Shown: positions 14,388 through 22,258 of the stretch, in pieces
Numbering within the stretch: the first letter of the stretch is position 1
Layout: every line of letters starts with the position of its first letter
IMG/VR virus record: IMGVR_UViG_3300048904_000123
Coordinates: 1 to 64,000 of that record
Source of the DNA: a virus
Direction: 5' to 3' (one strand)
DNA: 64,000 bases
Notes under the pieces: model-generated
The model's input: the letters and a program-made list of their open reading frames with translations, nothing else
Told to the model about the DNA's origin: nothing
Database searches by the model: none
Program-made: the position numbers and the translations under genes

Positions 14388-14943
14388 GTATACGCCGCCG
14401 ACACCAGCTACCCCCAAGCCGCACCCCCTCCCCGGTGGTACGGCTGACCTGAAGTCGTTGATCGATGGGTGCTATCTCGACGAGCACAAGGCGCTGGTCA
14501 CATTGACCGGGCTGTGCGGCGCTCGTGTGTCGGAGGCTCGCGACGTGACGCCGGACGACTTCAACCTCGAGAAGCGAACCGTCGAGATCTGGGGCAAGGG
14601 CGACAAGGTCCGCATCATCCCACTCAGTGACATGGCCTGGGAAATTCTTCTTCCGATCATCGTCGATCGTATGACGACTGATCGCTGTACGCAGCCGCTC
14701 ATCAGCATGGGCGATCGCACCGCTCGCGAACTCATCACGACACTGGGACGTCGTGCTGGAATCTCGCGCCCCATCAGCTCGCACGACCTGCGAGCTACCT
14801 TTGCTACGGCGGCGTACAACGTAAGTAAAGACATCCGTGCCGTGCAACTCCTGCTCGGCCACGCAAGCAGCAAGCAGACCGAACTGTACATCGGTGTCGC
14901 CGACGACCAGATGCGCACGGCTGCTAACTTCATGGGAGTTTAA
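14113..14943 (+). CDS. int: Tyrosine integrase (276 aa)
   Basis: ATG 14113 with GAGGAGG about 9 bases upstream. An N-terminal SAM-like core-binding domain (residues 5-95) is followed by the catalytic domain with the expected residues: R138 (CGARVS), K165 (GKGDK), H224-D-L-R227, H250 (LLGH) and Tyr259 (ELYIG). It catalyses site-specific integration and excision of the phage genome. At 276 residues it is on the short side and lacks an obvious arm-binding domain. No attP was recognised nearby. Excisionase-like small helix-turn-helix genes occur at 16512, 19049 and 21211. Confidence 0.92.
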   Translation: MGSISFTDATEVLRSFLFSKGRADHTVKAYLTDLKMFWQEMDLETIDLPELEILGATWLNTRRRVMSPKTTGRRLTTIKNLGLAYKVAILTEYTPPTPATPKPHPLPGGTADLKSLIDGCYLDEHKALVTLTGLCGARVSEARDVTPDDFNLEKRTVEIWGKGDKVRIIPLSDMAWEILLPIIVDRMTTDRCTQPLISMGDRTARELITTLGRRAGISRPISSHDLRATFATAAYNVSKDIRAVQLLLGHASSKQTELYIGVADDQMRTAANFMGV

Positions 14944-14945
14944 AA

Positions 14946-15125
14946 ATGGCAGGCATTCGCTGGCGGCTTCTGGCCAACGTCTTGTTGTTCATCGGGGTGC
15001 TGATGATCTTCATCATCGCGGAGACTGGCGTCACCAAGACGGCGCTTGTTATCTGCGCCGGGTCCTGGGCCGTCGGCCTGCTCATGCATCTGATTGGGCC
15101 GGGCAAGGAGGACAAGGGGCGATGA
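14946..15125 (+). CDS. Small two-helix membrane protein (59 aa)
   Basis: ATG 14946 starts 2 bases after the integrase stop. Helices at residues 7-25 and 31-51 are joined by a short polar turn; the C-terminus is charged (GPGKEDKGR). First of four tandem miniature membrane proteins linked by ATGA overlaps. Confidence 0.6.
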   Translation: MAGIRWRLLANVLLFIGVLMIFIIAETGVTKTALVICAGSWAVGLLMHLIGPGKEDKGR

Positions 15126-15208
15126 GGAACGGCTACACTTTCGCATGGTCCCTGTTCGGGGTGTTCGTTCTGCTGAACATCATCATCATCGCTTTGGCGG
15201 TGCGATGA
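15122..15208 (+). CDS. Micro membrane protein (28 aa)
   Basis: ATG 15122 overlaps the previous stop. A single helix (residues 6-26) is rich in Ile and Phe and has an N-terminal MRNG. Its TGA overlaps the next gene. Coupled translation and the hydrophobic pattern support it; function unknown. Confidence 0.52.
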   Translation: MRNGYTFAWSLFGVFVLLNIIIIALAVR

Positions 15209-15288
15209 GACTCCGACACGTTCTACTTCTGCTGTTCGGCGTGCTGTGTATCATCGACGGCCTGCTGTGCATCTACTGGTACGGGTGA
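15205..15288 (+). CDS. Micro membrane protein (27 aa)
   Basis: ATG 15205 overlaps the previous TGA. Basic start MRLRH, then a Leu-rich helix with two Cys (residues 6-24) and an aromatic end (YWYG). Probably a membrane peptide; no family. Confidence 0.5.
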   Translation: MRLRHVLLLLFGVLCIIDGLLCIYWYG

Positions 15289-15294
15289 GGTGAG

Positions 15295-15387
15295 ATGAAG
15301 AATCAGACAGTCTGGATCGGTCTTGCCGTGATACTCGCAGTGCAGATTCTTGCTGACACCATCGTGATCTGGCTGGGCTGGCGATGA
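15295..15387 (+). CDS. Micro membrane protein (30 aa)
   Basis: ATG 15295 after GGTGAG. One hydrophobic helix (residues 6-28) carries a single Asp in the middle, and the protein ends in LGWR. The TGA overlaps the next ATG at 15384. Last of the four tandem membrane peptides. Confidence 0.52.
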   Translation: MKNQTVWIGLAVILAVQILADTIVIWLGWR

Positions 15388-15620
15388 TCCACGACGACAC
15401 TTGTCCGCGTCCATTCAAGAAAGACTGCCTACAGTTCAGTACTGACGGAACACGCATGGGTGCAGAGATAGCGCACACCATGGGCACGACGGACGAGGAG
15501 AAGATCAAGAGAAATTCGACTGACAGCCTCGTATCTTTCGAGGATGCCAAGGATCTTATGACCGGCATGGATGCCGAACAGGCTGAATGGGATTCGGAGG
15601 ACGCGTCAGCATGGCAGTAA
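15384..15620 (+). CDS. Small acidic hypothetical protein (78 aa)
   Basis: ATG 15384 overlaps the previous stop. The protein is soluble, with two Cys early (DTCPRPFKKDCL) and an acidic helical C-terminal half. No family recognised. The next gene begins 10 bases before its end. Confidence 0.58.
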   Translation: MIHDDTCPRPFKKDCLQFSTDGTRMGAEIAHTMGTTDEEKIKRNSTDSLVSFEDAKDLMTGMDAEQAEWDSEDASAWQ

Positions 15621-16270
15621 CTGCTCCTGTTAACAACATATACGTAACTGGCTTCTGCGGGATCGGCAGCCACGAGGGGCTGAAGATCAAGTCGCCCTCC
15701 GGTGCGCTGCTCAAGACGTGCCCGGTCGGTGGCCGCGTCGAGATGTACGGATACAACGACAGGCACATCGGCACGGCGGAATGCACGTGCGAGTGCCACG
15801 ACATGAGCCGCCAGATGGAGGACATGTCTGGCATCAAGTTCCCGTCGCGCGATTCGGTGAAGGAATCTTCTCCGTTGTCCGGGCTGGGTTACCTTCGAGC
15901 CGCGGGCGACGGGACCAACCCGGACGGTTCGGGCCGGAGCGTCGATCCTGATGCCCCTAGCGTGGTCGTTGCGTCGGGTGCCCGGTTCGCCGTCACACCG
16001 ACAGGCCGGTCGGCGCGGGGCCAACTGGAGGAGCAGGTTCGGCACGTTGTATCCGTGCAGGTCAAGGCGGCCGGCGAGGAGATGATCGCCATGCTGGGGC
16101 TGACGCCGACGATGATCGGCCTGGCCATCGACAAGGAGAACCCCCCAAGCTCGGGCGCAATCTACGCCGTCCTGAAGCGCTGGGAAGGGTCGGCAATGGT
16201 GGACCTCGGCGAGAAGCCTTTCCGATTCCTGCGGTTCACGGATCGCGGCAAGCGGGATCTGCTCAAGTGA
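15611..16270 (+). CDS. Hypothetical protein, Cys-rich N-terminus and winged-helix-like C-terminus (219 aa)
   Basis: ATG 15611 after GGAGG at about 15597. The N-terminal 75 residues contain CPVG and CTCECH, likely a zinc site. After a Gly/Ser/Pro linker (residues about 85-130) the C-terminal domain shows helix-helix-strand patterns (AGEEMIAMLGLTPTMIGLAI, then AIYAVLKRWE and FRFLRFTDRGKRDLL) typical of a winged helix. A DNA-binding role is likely. Confidence 0.62.
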   Translation: MAVTAPVNNIYVTGFCGIGSHEGLKIKSPSGALLKTCPVGGRVEMYGYNDRHIGTAECTCECHDMSRQMEDMSGIKFPSRDSVKESSPLSGLGYLRAAGDGTNPDGSGRSVDPDAPSVVVASGARFAVTPTGRSARGQLEEQVRHVVSVQVKAAGEEMIAMLGLTPTMIGLAIDKENPPSSGAIYAVLKRWEGSAMVDLGEKPFRFLRFTDRGKRDLLK

Positions 16271-16515
16271 AGACAATCATTTGCCAGATCAGCGGCTCGC
16301 TACCGATGCAGTCATGTGGCAAACGTGCGGACCAGATCTACAAGTGCGAAGAGATTGGTCCGCACGAAAACCACAAGGTCGGGGATCACACGATCGTGCA
16401 CGAGAGGTATGGCAACGGATACTCTTGCGCACGAATCGAAGAGGCAATCCAGAAGCTCGGGCGCGGAGAAGCACTTGTGTCTGCGCCAATCAAGTACACG
16501 GTCATTGGGCGATGA
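16267..16515 (+). CDS. Small Cys/His hypothetical protein (82 aa)
   Basis: GTG 16267 overlaps the previous TGA (GTGA). Cysteines at ICQIS, SCGKR and YKCEE with several His (GPHENHKVGDH) suggest zinc binding. No family assigned; coupled to both neighbours. Confidence 0.58.
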   Translation: MKTIICQISGSLPMQSCGKRADQIYKCEEIGPHENHKVGDHTIVHERYGNGYSCARIEEAIQKLGRGEALVSAPIKYTVIGR

Positions 16516-16817
16516 CCGCAGCGGGCAAGGACGAGCCGGTGCCCGATCCCGAGAAGGTTGGGCTACCTGCAACACCATTCTTCTATATGCTGGATCAGGT
16601 AGCTACAATGCTGGGCCAGACCGTAGAAGACATGATGCACACCCGCCTGTTCTACGCAGGCCGGTCACGGGGTAGGCAATTCCCTAGGCAGCTACGCGCT
16701 GTCAACATCGCACCCAACGATGACGATAAGCCGGACTGGAGGATCAGCGAGGGCGAACTCATTCGCTGGTGCAAGGCGTGCGGCTTCCGAGTGTATTCCC
16801 GTGGCCGAGTGGTGTAA
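16512..16817 (+). CDS. Small excisionase-like DNA-binding protein (101 aa)
   Basis: ATG 16512 overlaps the previous stop. A helix (FFYMLDQVATMLGQTVEDMM), then a basic turn and a beta-hairpin (RQLRAVNIAP, DWRISEGELIRWC) follow the pattern of small winged helix-turn-helix excisionase or helix-turn-helix_17 proteins. It might control integration direction or transcription. A gap of 79 bases to the next gene carries a possible promoter. Confidence 0.55.
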   Translation: MTAAGKDEPVPDPEKVGLPATPFFYMLDQVATMLGQTVEDMMHTRLFYAGRSRGRQFPRQLRAVNIAPNDDDKPDWRISEGELIRWCKACGFRVYSRGRVV

Positions 16818-16844
16818 GTAATACCTCCGATAGAAACTTCCCCC

Positions 16845-16874
16845 TAGACAAATCGGTCATAGGCGGGGTAGGGT
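16845..16874 (+). promoter_or_regulatory. Possible promoter for the 16897 gene
   Basis: TAGACA (16845-16850) and TAGGGT (16869-16874) are separated by 18 bases and lie 22 bases before the ATG at 16897. Both boxes match the consensus only in part, so confidence is low; the gap and the new class of gene downstream support it. Confidence 0.3.
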
Positions 16875-16896
16875 TACAGGACGAAAGGGACGCAAC

Positions 16897-17367
16897 ATGA
16901 ACATGAAGTCAACGGCAGCAACTCGGGTCGTCACCGAGGACTTCGAGGTTCCGGCACTGATCGATCACATCGACGCGGCGCAGGAAGTCTTCGAGGCGGC
17001 GGCAACGGCGAAGCTGCTCTGCCAGAGCGAGTACGACGACGCCAAGCGGCTGCTCGAGCAGCGCACCGCGGAGATCACCGCTACCGTCATCGAGGCCGAA
17101 TACAGCAACAACTCGAAGGTCACGCAGGCCGCCGTCGATCGAGCCGTCAAGCTGTCAATCGCGGCCGACAAGCGTTGGATCGAGATCGAGAACAACCTCT
17201 CCGACGCCAAGGCGGAGCTGGACAACGCCAACACCAACTACGAGGTCGCGCGCCTCGACCACCGAACGTCGGTCGCCAAGGCCAACCTGGCGGCGGCGAG
17301 CCTGACGTTCATGGGCCAGAGCAAGGCAGCACGGTCGGCGGCGCTGGGCATCCTCGGCGAGCTGTAG
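16897..17367 (+). CDS. Coiled-coil hypothetical protein (156 aa)
   Basis: ATG 16897 after GAAAGGGA. Nearly the whole protein is predicted helical with heptad-like spacing and many Ala, Glu, Asn and Lys residues (residues 25-140), suggesting an elongated coiled coil. It directly precedes the SSB-like gene, so a role in recombination or as an ssDNA-annealing partner is possible but unproven. Confidence 0.62.
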   Translation: MNMKSTAATRVVTEDFEVPALIDHIDAAQEVFEAAATAKLLCQSEYDDAKRLLEQRTAEITATVIEAEYSNNSKVTQAAVDRAVKLSIAADKRWIEIENNLSDAKAELDNANTNYEVARLDHRTSVAKANLAAASLTFMGQSKAARSAALGILGEL

Positions 17368-17376
17368 CAACAAGGA

Positions 17377-17412
17377 GTCTGGCGGGTCAGCATCAAAGCA
17401 GCGCCGCCAGAC
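17377..17412 (+). promoter_or_regulatory. Hairpin between coiled-coil and SSB-like genes
   Basis: GTCTGGCGG (17377-17385) pairs perfectly with 17404-17412 across 18 bases, 9 bases after the upstream stop. The remaining sequence up to 17524 holds no gene I can support. No T run follows; it may be a processing or attenuation signal. Confidence 0.4.
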
Positions 17413-17524
17413 ACGCATCCCCAAGGGGCTCTGCTCATACAGGCCACGGGCCAAAATTATGGCAGTACTGAAACACAGCACCAAGGCGTCCATGAGAGTC
17501 CAAGCGAAGCGAAAAGAGTAGGGC

Positions 17525-18505
17525 ATGACATCACCGAACCTCCCGGCGAATGTCGTCGACGAGTACGGTAGTGGTCTCGAGGACATCGAGAACGAGGTCG
17601 GCGCGGTCCCTCGCATCGGCATCAACCACAGCGGGGGCACCTTCAAGGACAGCCTGTCCGGCGAGGAGTTCCCCGAGATCTGGGGCGTCGCCCTGGGAAT
17701 GGTCAAGCAGCGCGTCTTCTGGCCCGCCGTGGTCGAGGACGGGGCGAAGCCCATGTGCAAGTCCCAGGACGCAACGACCGGCTATCCGAACCCCGCACCC
17801 GAGAAGGACGGCGGGTTCCCGTGGTCAGACGCGGCGGGTCTCGACCCGAATACCGCGCCGCTCGACGAGCACGGACGGAAGCTGATCCAGTGCGAGACGT
17901 GCCCGTTTGCCCAGTGGGGCAAGGACACGAAGACCGGGAAGAACACGCCGCCCCTGTGCAAGGAGCGGCACACCTACCCGATCATCTTCAACCGCGAGGG
18001 CATGGCGGGGATGTACAACCCGCCGTACATGGAGTCGGGCATCGTCTCGTTCCAGGGCTCCGGCATCTCGCCCTCGAAGAAGTACCTCGCCGCGTTCGTG
18101 CGCAACAAGCGCCCGCTGTACTCGGCTGTCGTGCGCATCAAGCTGAACACGGCGAAGCGTGGCAACGTCATCTACTCGGTCCCCGAGTTTGCCAAGGTGG
18201 CAGATGTTCCTCAGGACGACTGGGAGCTGTACGGTCGGGAGCTTCAGCCGCTGCGTGACTACCTGCGCGCAGCGCCTCGGGCGAACGACGACGGGTCCGA
18301 CCCGGTCAAGGCCGGACAGGGCCACAGTGCAGCACAGGCCGCGGCCAACGTCGGGGTCTCGAACGTGTCCACCGAGGAGTCGCCGGTGACGGAGGCTGTT
18401 CGACCGACGACGGCACCTGCCGCATCGGGTCCGATGACGCAGCCGGTCCAGGCTTACGAGCCTCCGGCCGCGCCCGCCGAGGACGACGACGACCTGCCGT
18501 TCTGA
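17525..18505 (+). CDS. Single-stranded DNA-binding-like protein (326 aa)
   Basis: ATG 17525. The C-terminus ends in EDDDDLPF, the acidic tip through which SSB proteins recruit replication partners, preceded by a Pro/Ala/Gln-rich disordered linker (residues about 240-318). The N-terminal domain (about 230 residues) is larger than an OB fold of bacterial SSB and has Cys residues (QCETCPFAQW, LCKERH) that may bind zinc, as in gp32-type phage proteins. It stands at the head of the replication block. A phage-type SSB is the best interpretation. Confidence 0.75.
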   Translation: MTSPNLPANVVDEYGSGLEDIENEVGAVPRIGINHSGGTFKDSLSGEEFPEIWGVALGMVKQRVFWPAVVEDGAKPMCKSQDATTGYPNPAPEKDGGFPWSDAAGLDPNTAPLDEHGRKLIQCETCPFAQWGKDTKTGKNTPPLCKERHTYPIIFNREGMAGMYNPPYMESGIVSFQGSGISPSKKYLAAFVRNKRPLYSAVVRIKLNTAKRGNVIYSVPEFAKVADVPQDDWELYGRELQPLRDYLRAAPRANDDGSDPVKAGQGHSAAQAAANVGVSNVSTEESPVTEAVRPTTAPAASGPMTQPVQAYEPPAAPAEDDDDLPF

Positions 18506-18510
18506 TTTAC

Positions 18511-18540
18511 GGTGCGCCCCTGGGTAACTGGGGGCGCACC
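18511..18540 (+). terminator. Hairpin terminator after the SSB-like gene
   Basis: GGTGCGCCCC (18511-18520) pairs perfectly with 18531-18540 over a 10-base loop, 6 bases after the stop. The bases after it (ACTCTTCG) are only mildly T-rich. It may reduce read-through so that the SSB-like protein is made in excess over the genes that follow. Confidence 0.65.
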
Positions 18541-18557
18541 ACTCTTCGAGGAGTGAG

Positions 18558-19052
18558 ATGGAAATCTTTGGCTTTGATCCTGCCCAGATGCAGCACCAGC
18601 AGGATCTTCATCACATGAACATGGAGTCGAACCGACACGAGGTTCTCAGCTTCATCGAGAACCTGACCAAGGAGCAGCTCGACACCCTCGGCATGTTGCT
18701 TGTCAGCATTGCTGGCGACGAGGGTCAACTGATCGCGGCCCACTACCACGGCATCCTGAAGCAGGTACTGCACTTCAAGCACGGTCGCTGCATGTGCGGC
18801 CTCGACCACGGCGAGCCGGAGGGCGTGACGCTGGGCGAAACGGTCGAGCCCGAAGAGCCTGTGTTCGACGCGGCCGCAAAAGTCAAGGCCGACATCGACG
18901 CGTTCGAGTTGTACCGCGTTCGTGGCGTGTTCGACAACTTCCCGCAGGTCGTGTGCGTAGACTGCGGTACGACCTACATCAACCTGCGCGACCGGATGCT
19001 CCGCGAGCCGGACGACTGCTACGGCTGCAACCTCAAAGCAAAGAACGGATGA
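18558..19052 (+). CDS. Zinc-binding hypothetical protein (164 aa)
   Basis: ATG 18558 after GAGGAGTGAG. An N-terminal helical domain (residues 10-75) is followed by CMCGLDH and then VCVDCG and CYGC, giving two CxxC-type pairs compatible with a zinc ribbon. It is coupled to the BldC-like gene by an ATGA overlap. No family name is assigned. Confidence 0.65.
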   Translation: MEIFGFDPAQMQHQQDLHHMNMESNRHEVLSFIENLTKEQLDTLGMLLVSIAGDEGQLIAAHYHGILKQVLHFKHGRCMCGLDHGEPEGVTLGETVEPEEPVFDAAAKVKADIDAFELYRVRGVFDNFPQVVCVDCGTTYINLRDRMLREPDDCYGCNLKAKNG

Positions 19053-19279
19053 CCATGCCGAACAAAGTGAACTTCGTCAACCTGGGCGAGACGCCGTACG
19101 AGGACTGGCCGAACCTGCTGACACCCGGCGAGGTGGCCGCCCTGTTCCGGGTCGATCCCAAGACCGTGACGCGCTGGGCGGCGGCCGGCAAGATCAGCAG
19201 CATCCGCACGCTGGGTGAGCACCGTCGGTTCAGCAAGGAGTCCGTCCGCGAAGCTTGGCTCGGGGACACGAACCAGTGA
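19049..19279 (+). CDS. BldC-like MerR-type helix-turn-helix protein (76 aa)
   Basis: ATG 19049 overlaps the preceding stop. From residue 22 the sequence LLTPGEVAALFRVDPKTVTR and onward (a WAAAGK helix, SIRTLGEHRRF wing) is nearly the same as the actinobacterial developmental regulator BldC, as I remember that family. BldC-type proteins are small MerR-like winged helices that bind DNA cooperatively on direct repeats. In a phage it could be an excisionase or a transcription factor acting on host developmental genes. It strongly points to an actinobacterial host. Confidence 0.85.
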   Translation: MTMPNKVNFVNLGETPYEDWPNLLTPGEVAALFRVDPKTVTRWAAAGKISSIRTLGEHRRFSKESVREAWLGDTNQ

Positions 19280-19587
19280 GCGCGGACGAGGACGAGATCT
19301 TCTATGGCGGCGGGACGGCCGCACCAATCATCGGCCAGGATGGCGTGTCTAAGCAGTACGTAGCTAAGAACATCATCCTCTCCGACGAGTTCGAGTTGGC
19401 CGTTGCCAAGCCGGGCGAGCTGGACGAGAACCAGGATCGACCTGCGTTTATCCTGACAGTCAAGGGCGTGGACAACACTACCCGTGCGATGGCTGCGGTC
19501 ACGCTGGTCTTCGATCCCCGCATGGCCGAGGCGATCATCAAGCTGACCCGACAGAAGTACACTGAGATCCCCATCGAACACCGATAG
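19276..19587 (+). CDS. Hypothetical protein (103 aa)
   Basis: GTG 19276 overlaps the BldC-like stop (GTGA). The protein is acidic and soluble, with beta-strand patterns (QYVAKNIILSDEF, PAFILTVKGV) and a helical end. It precedes the SNF2 helicase by 12 bases. Function unknown. Confidence 0.62.
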   Translation: MSADEDEIFYGGGTAAPIIGQDGVSKQYVAKNIILSDEFELAVAKPGELDENQDRPAFILTVKGVDNTTRAMAAVTLVFDPRMAEAIIKLTRQKYTEIPIEHR

Positions 19588-19599
19588 AAGGAGGCAGGC

Positions 19600-21084
19600 G
19601 TGACGGCGACAACCGAGCGCAAGTCGCTCGAACCCTTCCTCAAGGATGACGTACAGTACTACCCGCACCAGGTGCCTGCGATCCGAGACATGGCCCGCAT
19701 GAACTCGTTCTTGCTGGCGGACGACATGGGTCTCGGCAAGTCACTGCAAGCTCTGACGGTGTTCTGTATCGACGTGAAGCGCGGGATCGCCGAGACGATG
19801 CTGGTGGTTTGCCCAGTAACGCTGCGCGAGAACTGGGTCGATGAGATCGAAAAGTTCACTCGCATTCCCTACACGCTTCTTGGCGAGGTCGCCAACCCGA
19901 ACAAGCGTGGCGAGATGAAGAAGTTGACACCCGCTAAGCGCCAGGCTCAGCTGGTAGAGTTTACCCAGCAAACTGGACCCCGCATTCTGATCTGCAACTA
20001 CGAGCAGCTGGTCAACCCTGTCCACTCGGCCACGCTACGGAAGTTCCAGTTCAGCGCCGCGCTGTACGACGAGGCCCACTACATCAAGAACCACAAGGCC
20101 AAGCGTACCGATGCGGCGCTGGCGATTCGGTCGAAGCGCAGCTTCATGCTGACGGGTACGCCAATGCTCAACCAGGTCAATGAGTTGTGGACACTACTGC
20201 ATCGCATTGACCCGCGCGCGTTCCCTAAGTACTGGACGTTCGTCAACCGGTACTGTGTGTTCGGTGGATTCGAGAATCGTCAAATCATCGGCGTCAAGAA
20301 CGAGGCCGAACTGAAAAAGATCCTCGGCAAGATCATGATCCGCCGAATGAAGAACGATGTGCTGGCTCGGGACAAGCCTACGTACATCCAGCACAAGGTC
20401 GGCCTGTCCGATACGCAGCGCAAGCTGTATGACCAAATCGAGAACGAACTCTACTTGACAGACGGCAACGGAGTAGAGTACGATGTCGAGAATGACCTGA
20501 CCAAGTTCCTCAGGTTGAAGCAGGTGTGCAACACGCCGTACTCGATCGACCCGTCCCTGCCGGACGACAGTCTGAAGTTGGACCGGGTCATCGAGGTGTG
20601 CGAGGAGATCGCGTCAGCTAACGACAAGTTCGTTTTGTTTACTCAGTTCCGCGGCACCATGGCTGCGACGGCTAACCGAATCTATAAGGCCAAGCTCGGA
20701 CCGCTGCATTTGCTGAATGGTGACGTGCCTACGGGTGAACGTGTCCCAATCGTAAAGCAGTGGGGCAGCGAACGCGGTGCGTCGATCCTGCTATGCATGA
20801 CGCAGGTTGCCGGGGTCGGGCTCAACATGGTGAAGGCCAACCAGGGTGGCTTCATCGATAAGCTGTTTGTGCCCGGCCTAAACAAGCAGGCAGTGGACCG
20901 GATGGATCGCATCGGCCAGGACAAGCCCGTGCTCATCCACGAGTTCATCACCAAGGGTACGGTCGAGTCCCGCATCGAGGCGATCCTCAGAAGCAAGGAA
21001 ATGCTCAACGCAGATATCGTCGAGGGCAGCGTCGGTATGCGCAAGCTTATCGAACTCCTCAAACAGAACATGCAGGAGGACTGA
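19600..21084 (+). CDS. SNF2-family DNA helicase/translocase (494 aa)
   Basis: GTG 19600 after GAAGGAGG. Helicase motifs are all visible: motif I DMGLGKS at 42-48, motif II DEAH at 157-160, motif III LTGTP, and in the second lobe AGVGLNM and QAVDRMDRIGQ, the SNF2 motif VI signature. It is a minimal single-subunit SNF2 without accessory domains, common in phage replication blocks, where it probably remodels DNA-protein complexes or supports recombination. It overlaps the next gene by its stop (TGATG). Confidence 0.9.
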   Translation: MTATTERKSLEPFLKDDVQYYPHQVPAIRDMARMNSFLLADDMGLGKSLQALTVFCIDVKRGIAETMLVVCPVTLRENWVDEIEKFTRIPYTLLGEVANPNKRGEMKKLTPAKRQAQLVEFTQQTGPRILICNYEQLVNPVHSATLRKFQFSAALYDEAHYIKNHKAKRTDAALAIRSKRSFMLTGTPMLNQVNELWTLLHRIDPRAFPKYWTFVNRYCVFGGFENRQIIGVKNEAELKKILGKIMIRRMKNDVLARDKPTYIQHKVGLSDTQRKLYDQIENELYLTDGNGVEYDVENDLTKFLRLKQVCNTPYSIDPSLPDDSLKLDRVIEVCEEIASANDKFVLFTQFRGTMAATANRIYKAKLGPLHLLNGDVPTGERVPIVKQWGSERGASILLCMTQVAGVGLNMVKANQGGFIDKLFVPGLNKQAVDRMDRIGQDKPVLIHEFITKGTVESRIEAILRSKEMLNADIVEGSVGMRKLIELLKQNMQED

Positions 21085-21221
21085 TGATCTGCAAGAAGTG
21101 TGGCGAGGGAAAGCACGGGCCGTGCAAGAAGCGGAACGCCAACAAGCAGGGAGCCGACTGTGATTGCCAGCATCGGGTCCGCAAGATTGTCAGGAAGGAG
21201 AAGGTGGGTTATGCTGAATGA
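21084..21221 (+). CDS. Small zinc-ribbon protein (45 aa)
   Basis: ATG 21084 overlaps the helicase stop. MICKKCGEGKHGPCKKR supplies C3, C6, H11 and C14, and DCDCQH a second pair. The protein is very basic, so a nucleic-acid-binding zinc micro-protein is likely. Confidence 0.55.
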   Translation: MICKKCGEGKHGPCKKRNANKQGADCDCQHRVRKIVRKEKVGYAE

Positions 21222-21471
21222 GGCGGGAGTCGCGGCCATACCGGTCGTGACTTCCGGTACGCCACCTCCACCGCCCAGCCCTACCAGTGAGCTTACGGTA
21301 GAGCAACAGTACCGACCCGTCGAGGTTGCGTCCCTGATGAAGCGCGACGTCAAGACCATTCGCATGTGGCTGAGAGATCCGAAGCACCCACTGACTGGCA
21401 CGCAAGTCGGGGGCCAGTGGTACATCTCGAAGTCGCATCTCGCTAAGTTTCTGAACGGAGAGTTTGGATGA
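21211..21471 (+). CDS. Excisionase-like helix-turn-helix protein (86 aa)
   Basis: ATG 21211 after AAGGAGAAGG, 11 bases inside the end of the preceding gene. A disordered Pro-rich start (PPPPPSP) leads to a helix-turn-helix_17 type domain: RPVEVASLMKRDVKTIRMWL, then GGQWYISKSHLAKFL. These domains occur in excisionases and small regulators, so it is a candidate recombination directionality factor for the integrase at 14113, though the two are 6 kb apart. Confidence 0.72.
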   Translation: MLNEAGVAAIPVVTSGTPPPPPSPTSELTVEQQYRPVEVASLMKRDVKTIRMWLRDPKHPLTGTQVGGQWYISKSHLAKFLNGEFG

Positions 21472-22115
21472 GCAGGATCGACAAGTACACGAGCGTGACC
21501 ATGCACGACAAGGAGCCTTACCTCAGCATTCGATCCGAGATGGCCTGGATCGACATGGAGACCACGGGCCTGCTCGACAAGGGCGAGGATCAGGTTCCGC
21601 TCGAGATCGGCGCGGTCATCACCGACAAGGACGGCTATAAGGTAGCTTCATTCGTTTCGCTGATCCTGCCATCCAACTGGACCTACTTCATGCAGAAGGC
21701 TGACCGTTACGTGCAGAACATGCATGCCAAGAACGGTCTGGCCAGCGACCTGGTTGAGGCCGATCAGGAAGACTACGATGTTCGAGGCGAGTTGTCATTC
21801 AACTCGGTGGACAACAGGCTGCGGGCATTCCTCGAAACGTATGGCGGTGATCCCAAGCAGTTCCCTATGGCGGGATCGACGATCAACTTCGATCGCGAGT
21901 TCATGCGGTTCCTGCCACGCAGTCTCGACTGGTTCCACTACCGTAACCAGGATGTTACGAGCCTGCGCAACTTCTGCAAGCCGCTGAACCCGGCCGTCTA
22001 CTCGCGCATTCCGGAGATTCCCGAGGACCGCAAGCAGCACCGACCGCTGGCGGACATCGACGACAGCATCGGCCTCTACCAGTTCTTCAAGGACAACTTC
22101 CTGTTCACGGCATGA
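21468..22115 (+). CDS. DEDDh 3'-5' exonuclease, oligoribonuclease-like (215 aa)
   Basis: ATG 21468 overlaps the previous stop. DEDDh residues are visible: WIDMETTGL with D29 and E31, NFDREF with D142, and HRPLADIDDS with H191 and D196. The arrangement and the WIDMETTGL context match oligoribonuclease, which degrades nano-RNA to mononucleotides, but it may instead act as a general 3'-5' exonuclease in phage replication. About 35 residues longer than typical Orn at the N-terminal side. Confidence 0.85.
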   Translation: MSRIDKYTSVTMHDKEPYLSIRSEMAWIDMETTGLLDKGEDQVPLEIGAVITDKDGYKVASFVSLILPSNWTYFMQKADRYVQNMHAKNGLASDLVEADQEDYDVRGELSFNSVDNRLRAFLETYGGDPKQFPMAGSTINFDREFMRFLPRSLDWFHYRNQDVTSLRNFCKPLNPAVYSRIPEIPEDRKQHRPLADIDDSIGLYQFFKDNFLFTA

Positions 22116-22258
22116 GCCGCGCCTGTCCTGTCGCTGTCCGAATCGTGCGCCGCTCTAACAAGTACTACGTCATCGGGCGGCGCACACAGGTTATCTGCGA
22201 TTCATTCGAAGAAGCCTGGAAAGAATCCATCCCGTACTTCGCTGGGAGAAAGTGGTAG
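22112..22258 (+). CDS. Small basic hypothetical protein (48 aa)
   Basis: ATG 22112 overlaps the exonuclease stop. The protein is strongly basic (RIVRRSNKYYVIGRR), with a short beta-like start and a helical C-terminus. It immediately precedes the sliding clamp and may be a small DNA-binding or clamp-binding protein. No family recognised. Confidence 0.5.
   Translation: MSRACPVAVRIVRRSNKYYVIGRRTQVICDSFEEAWKESIPYFAGRKW

Noticed and set aside
14946-15400. An attP site near the integrase.
   Set aside because: No tRNA-like 3' segment or clear core with flanking arm repeats was seen; the region is filled by overlapping small genes.
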